From Brucella cytisi (GTDB lineage: Bacteria > Pseudomonadota > Alphaproteobacteria > Rhizobiales > Rhizobiaceae): DNA of 64,000 nucleotides. The notes beneath the pieces were generated by a model that was not told where the DNA came from, did not search any database, and worked only from the letters and a program-made list of their open reading frames with translations. Position 1 is the first letter of the stretch, and every line of letters begins with the position of its first letter. The stretch covers positions 372,001 to 436,000 of the forward strand of contig JAAVLQ010000003.1 of assembly GCA_012103075.1 (NCBI GenBank). Reading direction: 5' to 3'. This document shows, one piece after another, positions 59,015-64,000 of this stretch. A program made the position numbers and the translations under genes.

Positions 59015-60539
59015 TCACGCCTGTGAAAGGCGGCGCAGATTGTCGGTGGTAATGTCGTCACCGGTCACGATCTCCTCGATCGAGCCATGACGGAATACGC
59101 AGACACGGTCGACTGCGCGCACCAGCTCGTCCGTATCGGTCGAGACAATAATAACGCTGACGCCCTTGTTGCTGAGTTCATCGATGATGCGCAAAACGTC
59201 CTGTTTGACGCCGACATCAATACCGCGTGTCGGCTCGTCGAGGATAAGAAGCCGTGGCTGTGTTGCAAGAACACGACCGAGACATACTTTCTGCTGGTTA
59301 CCACCACTCAACGTATCGACGGCTGCGGCAGCGCTTCGCGCCTTGATACCCATGCTGGAGAAATATCCGTCGCACAGACGCGCTTCCTCGTCGCGTTTGA
59401 CAAAACCGAGGACCGCACGCCTATCGAGTGATGAAAGAGCGATATTTTCAGCGATCGACAAATGGCCGACGACGCCATCCTTGCGCCGATCGTCGGACAA
59501 ATAGGCGACACCCTTGCTGAAAGCTGCCTTTGGATGCTGCGGGAGACTTTCCCGTGGTCCACCGGCAAAGCTGATCGCTCCAGCCGACGCCCGGTTAAGG
59601 CCGAAGATCGCGCGCGCGAGTTCTTTTGCGCCGGCGCTTGGCAGGCCGGTAAAGCCGACGATTTCGCCCGGCCGGATATCAAGCTCATCCAGATCGACAT
59701 GATGCGCCACAACACCTCGCAGGCTTATTGCAGGGGTTTGAGAACCGAACGTTTTGCGCTCGCGCTGAAACAGGTCGAGTCCGCGCCCGAGCACCAGTTC
59801 AGACAATTGCTCGGACGTCATCGCCTCTACGTCCTGACTGCCGCCGGCGAAAACCGTCGCGCAGTACCGAAACCGCATCGCAGATTTCGAGAATCTCGTC
59901 ATTATAATGCGAGATGAAAATGAAGGTGACACCTTCGCCCTTCAACTGACGCATGAAATCAAACAGTTGCCGGCGGTCGGGAACGGTCAGGGCGGCAGTC
60001 GGTTCATCGAGAATGATGACCTTACCGCCGGAGAACATGGCGCGCAGGATATTGAGCTTGCGTCTCGCAACGGCGTTGAGCCTGCCGGCATTGACGGCTG
60101 GATCAATTCCGGAATCTTTCAGCATCCGTGCAGCGTCCGCCTTCAGTTTCTTCCAGCGCACGAAACCGCCTCGCGAAGGCCAGATGCCCAGCATCAGATT
60201 TTCAGAGGCGGAGATGTGATCGATGATCATCGGCTCCTGTGTGACCAGAAAGACGCCGGCTTCTTCCATGGCCTTGACGTCTGCGCCCTGCACCGGTTCG
60301 CTATTGAGATAGATTGTTCCGCTGCTGGGCGTACGCTGCCCGGAGATGATGCCAACTAGCGTGCTTTTGCCGGCACCGTTTTCGCCGAGCAGTCCGTGGA
60401 TAGTGCCGCGGCGAATATCGAGGCTGACGGAGTGCAGGGCCGTAAAGGTTCCATATCGTTTGGTAACGTTGTCGACGCGCAAGGCAATGCTGCTTTCGCC
60501 AGCATCCTTGTCGCGCCCATTTGTCTGGATATTTTTCAT
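59015..60539 (-). CDS. Sugar ABC transporter ATPase, two-domain (RbsA-like)
   Basis: About 507 residues with two ATPase cassettes. First half: MKNIQTNGRDKDAGESSIAL, Walker A GLLGENGAGKSTLVGIISGQ, ILRAMFSGGKVIILDEPTAA, and FIFISHYNDEILEICDAVSV. After a break near 59855 the second half reads VFAGGSQDVEAMTSEQLSEL, GEIVGFTGLPSAGAKELARA (a degenerate P-loop, as is usual for the second RbsA domain), GVAYLSDDRRKDGVVGHLSI, LSGGNQQKVCLGRVLATQPR and LLILDEPTRGIDVGVKQDVL. It energises pentose or other sugar uptake. The 28-bp gap to the permease gene indicates one operon. Confidence 0.92.
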
Positions 60540-60623
60540 GATACTCCTCCGTCGCCTGCGACCGCACGCCAATCACATGCGAAACGACGCCCACCCCTGT
60601 TGCGCGGACGTCGCATTTCATGT

Positions 60624-61705
60624 TCAGGTATAGGGAACGCCCCATTCCTTTTCTGCGACATAGCCCCAGTGGCGCTTGTCGGCGGCATTGTCGCCGTTGA
60701 TGACGAAAGGCGGAATGATGAGGGTTGGACCGGTATCGCCCTTGACGATCTCGCCCTTCTCCCAGAAATATTTCTTGTTTTCATAAGCGCCGAGCGGCAC
60801 TTCCTCGCCCTTCATTGCGTGCTTTTCCAAGAGCTCGACAGCTATCTCGCCGTAGGCGATAGGGTCTTGTGACACGCAGGCATCCATGTACCCGTCCTGA
60901 ATGCCTCTGACTGCAACCGGCTCGCCATCGATAGTGACGAAAATCACATGGCCTTCCTCGCCGACCTTTTTCCAACGGTTTTTCTGCTGCAGGGCGGTTG
61001 TGATGCCGCGTGCGGGCGAGTCGCTGGGTGCATGAACGGCATCAAGATCTGGATGTTCGGAAAGCGTCGATAGCGTCACGGAAAGCATTTGATCGAGCTG
61101 CCCCTCGGTGGGCCGGCTGATATAGGTAATGTCAGGATACTTGGCGAATTCGGCGTCCATACCTTCCTTGCGCTGACGCCGGGCAACGCTTGCAAGTGCT
61201 CCATAGCAATTGAGGACCTTGCCGCGCGGGCTGCCGTGCTTTTGGTCAACCGGTCGATAATCTCGCGTGCGGCCATGACGCCGCCCGGTAATTGTCGAAG
61301 CTGACTGTGATGGCGACATCCCCGCCATCTGCAGGCGTATCGATGATGGCGACCGGTATCTTTTTCTGATTGTAGCGGCGGATCGCGCTGACGATCGCCG
61401 GCTATCAATCGGATCGGCAACCAGACCAGCAGGCTGGGACAACATCAGGCTCTGCCATTGTTCGAGCTGTTTTGTATTGTCGAAATTGGCATTGGTTGCC
61501 GGAACGACCATTTGCGGCTTTCGACAGCACGCTTTACCGCCTCTTCCTCGATAACGAAAAATAGTAATCGAGACTTTTTTTTTGTTGCTGAACGGCAGGA
61601 ATACGCGATCCTGCGCCAATGCCTGACGTCCGGCGAATGCCGCCGCTCCGAGTGCAAGCCCCCTGCCAGAACATGGCGCCGGTTGAGTTTAAGATCGATA
61701 CCCAT
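60624..61705 (-). CDS. Sugar ABC transporter substrate-binding protein, frameshifted
   Basis: About 360 residues of the periplasmic binding protein 4 (RbsB-like) type. A Tat-type leader (LNRRHVLAGG) starts at the ATG 61705, behind GGGAGGTG. Later frames read RVFLPFSNKKKVSITIFRYR, ANFDNTKQLEQWQSLMLSQP, AGLVADPIDS, FAKYPDITYISRPTEGQLDQ, HPDLDAVHAPSDSPARGITT, VTIDGEPVAVRGIQDGYMDA and SQDPIAYGEIAVELLEKHAM. ID-x-x-P-V-x-x-I-x-D-G-x-x-D/A is typical of sugar-binding members. Frame breaks lie near 61660, 61580 (T9 run), 61395 and 61310. It captures the sugar and hands it to the permease. Confidence 0.88.
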
Positions 61706-61730
61706 ATTCACCTCCCAGAGTATGTCGATA

Positions 61731-61741
61731 TAGTTTCACTA
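61731..61741. promoter_or_regulatory. Small dyad upstream of the sugar-binding protein
   Basis: TAGT-TTC-ACTA lies 26 bp upstream of the start codon in the 196-bp spacer after rpiA. RpiR-family regulators often bind short dyads with GAAA/TTTC cores, so this is a candidate operator. It is short and could be chance. Confidence 0.3.
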
Positions 61742-61901
61742 CATATGCTGTAAGCTTGTCAAGATGCTTTGGATAAATTCAGACTGATCGGCGCAATCCT
61801 GATCGAATAATCGCGATAATCTGCCATTTTTGGCAAAATTTTACGCTTTCCGGAAACTGGGGCGGATCCAGTCACATCAGTCCGATTGAAGTTTTACTAG
61901 A

Positions 61902-62605
61902 TTAACGCATCTTGACGTAGGACGTACCGTCAAAACAACCGACAACAATACCGGCAGATTCCCGGGTAAACAGGCCATTTTCGACGACGCGCGGGTATGC
62001 GGTTGAGTTCAGTTTCCAGCGGTGCCGGTTTGGCGATCGCGCCGCATCTGCAATCAAGGATGAAATTGCCGCTATCGGTTACCACGGGCTGACCGTCACG
62101 CATGCGGCGGGTGATCCCGGCAGCAATCCCGTGTTCCTGCAAAATCCGATCTACCATCCGTTCAGTCTGTTTCCACGCAAACTGAACCACCTCCACCGGC
62201 AGAGGAAAGGCACCGAGCGTATCGACGATTTTTGTTTCATCGCAAACCGTAATCATCTGCTTTGATGCATGTGCGATAATCTTTTCCCACAACAGGCACG
62301 CACCGCCGCCCTTGATCATGTTGAACTGGCGATCGATCTCGTCCGGCCCATCGACTGTAAGATCGATCTCGCCAATTTCGTTTGGATCCGTAATGGCGAT
62401 ACCCACTTCCCGCGCGACGTCGATCGTCGAACGCGACGTGGTGGTGCAGGTCAGCTTCATGCCACCGGCGACATATTTGCCCAGCTCCCGCACGAAGAAG
62501 TGCGAGGTGGTGCCCGATCGAGCCAAGCTTCATACCGTCTCGAACGAATTCCTCAATGACCCGGCGGCCTGCGACTTTCTTGGCTTCATTTTGCTCTGCG
62601 GACAT
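61902..62605 (-). CDS. rpiA: Ribose-5-phosphate isomerase A, frameshifted
   Basis: About 234 residues. MSAEQNEAKKVAGRRVIEEF, VRDGMKLG, then after a shift near 62525 SGTTSHFFVRELGKYVAGGM (the GSGTT phosphate loop), VAREVGIAITDPNEIGEIDL, TVDGPDEIDRQFNMIKGGGA and CLLWEKIIAHASKQMITVCD. The end VVENGLFTRESAGIVVGCFD follows a shift near 61985, and the stop TAA is at 61902-61904. It interconverts ribose-5-phosphate and ribulose-5-phosphate. DGPDEID and LLWEKI differ from the usual DGADEVD and LLREKI, suggesting a paralogue specialised for the imported sugar's phosphate. Operon member between RpiR and the binding protein. Confidence 0.87.
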
Positions 62606-62657
62606 TTGTCTTTCCTGCCGATTGACCGGAGCCGTTGTGGACGACTGCGGCGGTTGT

Positions 62658-63511
62658 TTAGAAGGTTAGTCCCGTATCTTGTCGGTCAGCCGAGGAATCG
62701 AGGGCTGGCAGTTGATCGGGGAATTCGCTGCCGCTCGACACTGCTATTGCCGTGACGAGCATGTTGACGACGAGATGATGATTGAGGCGCGATGCGAGCG
62801 GTGTCATCAACTCGGTCTGATCGTAGGGACGCACAGCAATCAGCGCATCCGTGACACGGGCGAGCGGACTTTCGGCTGCGGTGATCGACACGACGCGCGC
62901 GCCCCCGCCCTTGCCGCAATGGCCAGCTCCACCATCTGCTTGGTGTGTCCAGACTGCGAAAAGATCAGCGCGACTTCGTGCGGACGCGAACTTTCGACGT
63001 GCATCCACTGCTTCTTGCGCCCCATGACGGCTGCACACCGCATACCGAGACGCTGGAACTTGTGTTCGGCATCAATGGCTGTGACTTCAGAAATACCGCT
63101 GGCGTAGATGCCGGTCCATGCGGCATCGCGCAAAAGCAGGGCCGCCTTTTCAACCTGCTGCGGAACGAGATCCTCCAGAGCACGCTGGATGGCGTTGAGA
63201 GAATTGCGACAGGTCTTGCGGACAATATTGTCTATGCCGTCATTGGGGATGATCTGTTCATAGGCGAAAGGTGCGGAAGGAACGAGGCTTTGCGCCAGAT
63301 GCAGCTTGAAATCCTGATAGCCATCGAAACCGAACCGCCGGCAAAAGCGCATAATGGTTGGATCACTGACCGAACAGCGTTCGGACAATCTGGCCATGCT
63401 CATATGAATAACCTCGCCCGGAGACGTACTCACAAAGTTGGCGATGCGCCGCTCGGCGGCACCCATTCCGTCTGTTTCATGGAATATGCGCTGTAACAGG
63501 CTAACCGTCAT
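62658..63511 (-). CDS. RpiR-family transcriptional regulator, frameshifted
   Basis: About 284 residues with an HTH_6 domain (MTVSLLQRIFHETDGMGAAE, RRIANFVSTSPGEVIHMSMA, RLSERCSVSDPTIMRFCRRF, GFDGYQDFKLHLAQSL) and a sugar-phosphate-binding SIS domain (GIYASGISEVTAIDAEHKFQ, SRPHEVALIFSQSGHTKQMV, ELAIAARAG). After one frame break near 62905 it resumes RVVSITAAESPLARVTDALI and ends ALDSSADRQDTGLTF. The SIS domain senses a phosphosugar, and the gene lies inside the operon. It probably represses the operon until its sugar phosphate accumulates. Confidence 0.9.
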
Positions 63512-63539
63512 GAAATTCGTTCCTTCGTCATCTCACCAT

Positions 63540-64000
63540 TTAATCAGGGCGATACTCCATGAGATCGGCGATACGCGCAAGCCGTTGATGTGGCTCGACA
63601 TTTACATCGGCTCCACCACCCCAAGGCACGACGAAGAAAGTGGCGCCCGCGCCCTCCGCCGTCGCCTTGTCGACATTGGTGTCACCGACAAATGCCCAGT
63701 TGGCACCGTTTAGCTCCATATGCTCGACAACGGCGCGCAAATGGCCGGGATCAGGCTTGCACGCCGGTACCGCGTCTGCACCAAGCGCCACCTCGATGAG
63801 ACGATCGAGCCCCGGGATTTTCAGAATTTCCTGTGTCAGGGCATGGGGCTTGTTGGTACAGATGCCCAGCCTGAAACCGGCAGCATGCAGGCTTTGCAGA
63901 TCTTCGCGAACATGGCTGAAGAAGCGTGTCTTCTCGGCCGGGTTGCGATGATAGTTTTCGATATAGCTTTGAACCGCAGCATCCACGGTTGCATCGTCAA
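63540..64000 (-). CDS. HAD-family phosphatase (phosphoglycolate phosphatase-like), partial
   Basis: The C-terminal two-thirds of a HAD subfamily IA hydrolase; the 5' end with the nucleophile aspartate lies beyond the right edge. Visible parts are MDAAVQSYIENYHRNPAEKT, VREDLQSLHAAGFRLGICTN (motif II Thr), KPHALTQEILKIPGLDRLIE, KPDPGHLRAVVEHMEL (motif III Lys) and NWAFVGDTNVDKATAEGAGA (motif IV). The final GGADVNVEPHQRLARIADLM is in agreement with a Gph-type C-terminus. Such enzymes remove phosphate from 2-phosphoglycolate or sugar phosphates. It lies 28 bp upstream of the RpiR gene on the same strand, so it belongs to the sugar operon. Confidence 0.85.
   Translation of the reverse strand, partial: DDATVDAAVQSYIENYHRNPAEKTRFFSHVREDLQSLHAAGFRLGICTNKPHALTQEILKIPGLDRLIEVALGADAVPACKPDPGHLRAVVEHMELNGANWAFVGDTNVDKATAEGAGATFFVVPWGGGADVNVEPHQRLARIADLMEYRPD

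Noticed and set aside
1..64000. CRISPR arrays, insertion sequences, phage genes, rRNA and tRNA genes
   Set aside because: No regularly spaced repeats, transposase, integrase, capsid or RNA gene signatures were seen anywhere in the window.

Overview
The window looks like an alphaproteobacterial (Hyphomicrobiales, Brucella/Ochrobactrum-like) chromosome or large replicon segment of moderate GC content. It holds a rhizobial-type malonate operon, a three-part BioMNY biotin importer, a pseudoazurin, DUF982, AsmA, RpiR and YheO/DauR-type regulators, and many polar-amino-acid, sugar and TRAP transporters. No rRNA, tRNA, CRISPR array, transposase or phage gene was recognised. This placement rests on remembered family resemblance, not on a search.

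Layout: (1) 1-1950, fragments of a BchE-like radical SAM protein and a LysR regulator fused to a complete MFS exporter. (2) 2364-9719, a DauR-type regulator divergent from an operon of polar amino-acid ABC importer, ornithine-cyclodeaminase-like protein, threonine-synthase-like protein and inositol-monophosphatase-like phosphatase. (3) 9998-10933, a LysR tail fused to a purine/guanine-deaminase-like tail, then an I78 protease-inhibitor lipoprotein. (4) 11790-20340, a periplasmic molybdenum hydroxylase locus: MobA-like and XdhC maturation proteins, LysR, pseudoazurin, an IorB-type large subunit, the IorA-type 2Fe-2S subunit and a second, divergent IorB-type large subunit. (5) 20929-22789, bioMNY. 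(6) 23247-27964, an MFS anion permease, a secreted M20 amidohydrolase and an aminotransferase. (7) 28030-34675, matR and matPQMAB for malonate uptake and conversion to acetyl-CoA. (8) 34802-37227, a secreted alpha/beta hydrolase and a LysR regulator. (9) 37343-42441, two adenine deaminases flanking an AzgA-type purine permease. (10) 42806-46858, small proteins of mostly unknown function, an RTX remnant and AT-rich spacers. (11) 47115-50552, LysE exporter, tautomerase, LysR, and a fused pair of truncated genes (isoaspartyl peptidase and LysR). (12) 51264-55726, a large AsmA protein and a TolB/WD40-like beta-propeller. (13) 56280-64000, an RpiR-controlled sugar operon: HAD phosphatase, RpiR, RpiA, sugar-binding protein, two-domain ATPase, permease and a quinone-dependent D-lactate dehydrogenase.

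Most genes longer than about 700 bp carry one to four frameshifts. Several are compensated within the gene and several lie in homopolymers, which points to residual indel errors in an unpolished long-read assembly, although real decay cannot be excluded. At 435-640, about 10300-10335 and about 50315-50340, unrelated gene fragments are joined. At the last two sites both members of a divergent gene pair have lost their 5' ends together with the promoter region between them. CDS coordinates below cover the whole reconstructed gene across frameshifts.

The most interesting material is the pseudoazurin-linked molybdenum dehydrogenase locus with two large subunits and one small subunit, the amino-acid operon combining OCD-like, ThrC-like and phosphatase enzymes, and a 16-bp dyad (TACGGCA-N2-TGYCGTA) occurring three times between 43.6 and 54.7 kb upstream of unrelated genes.
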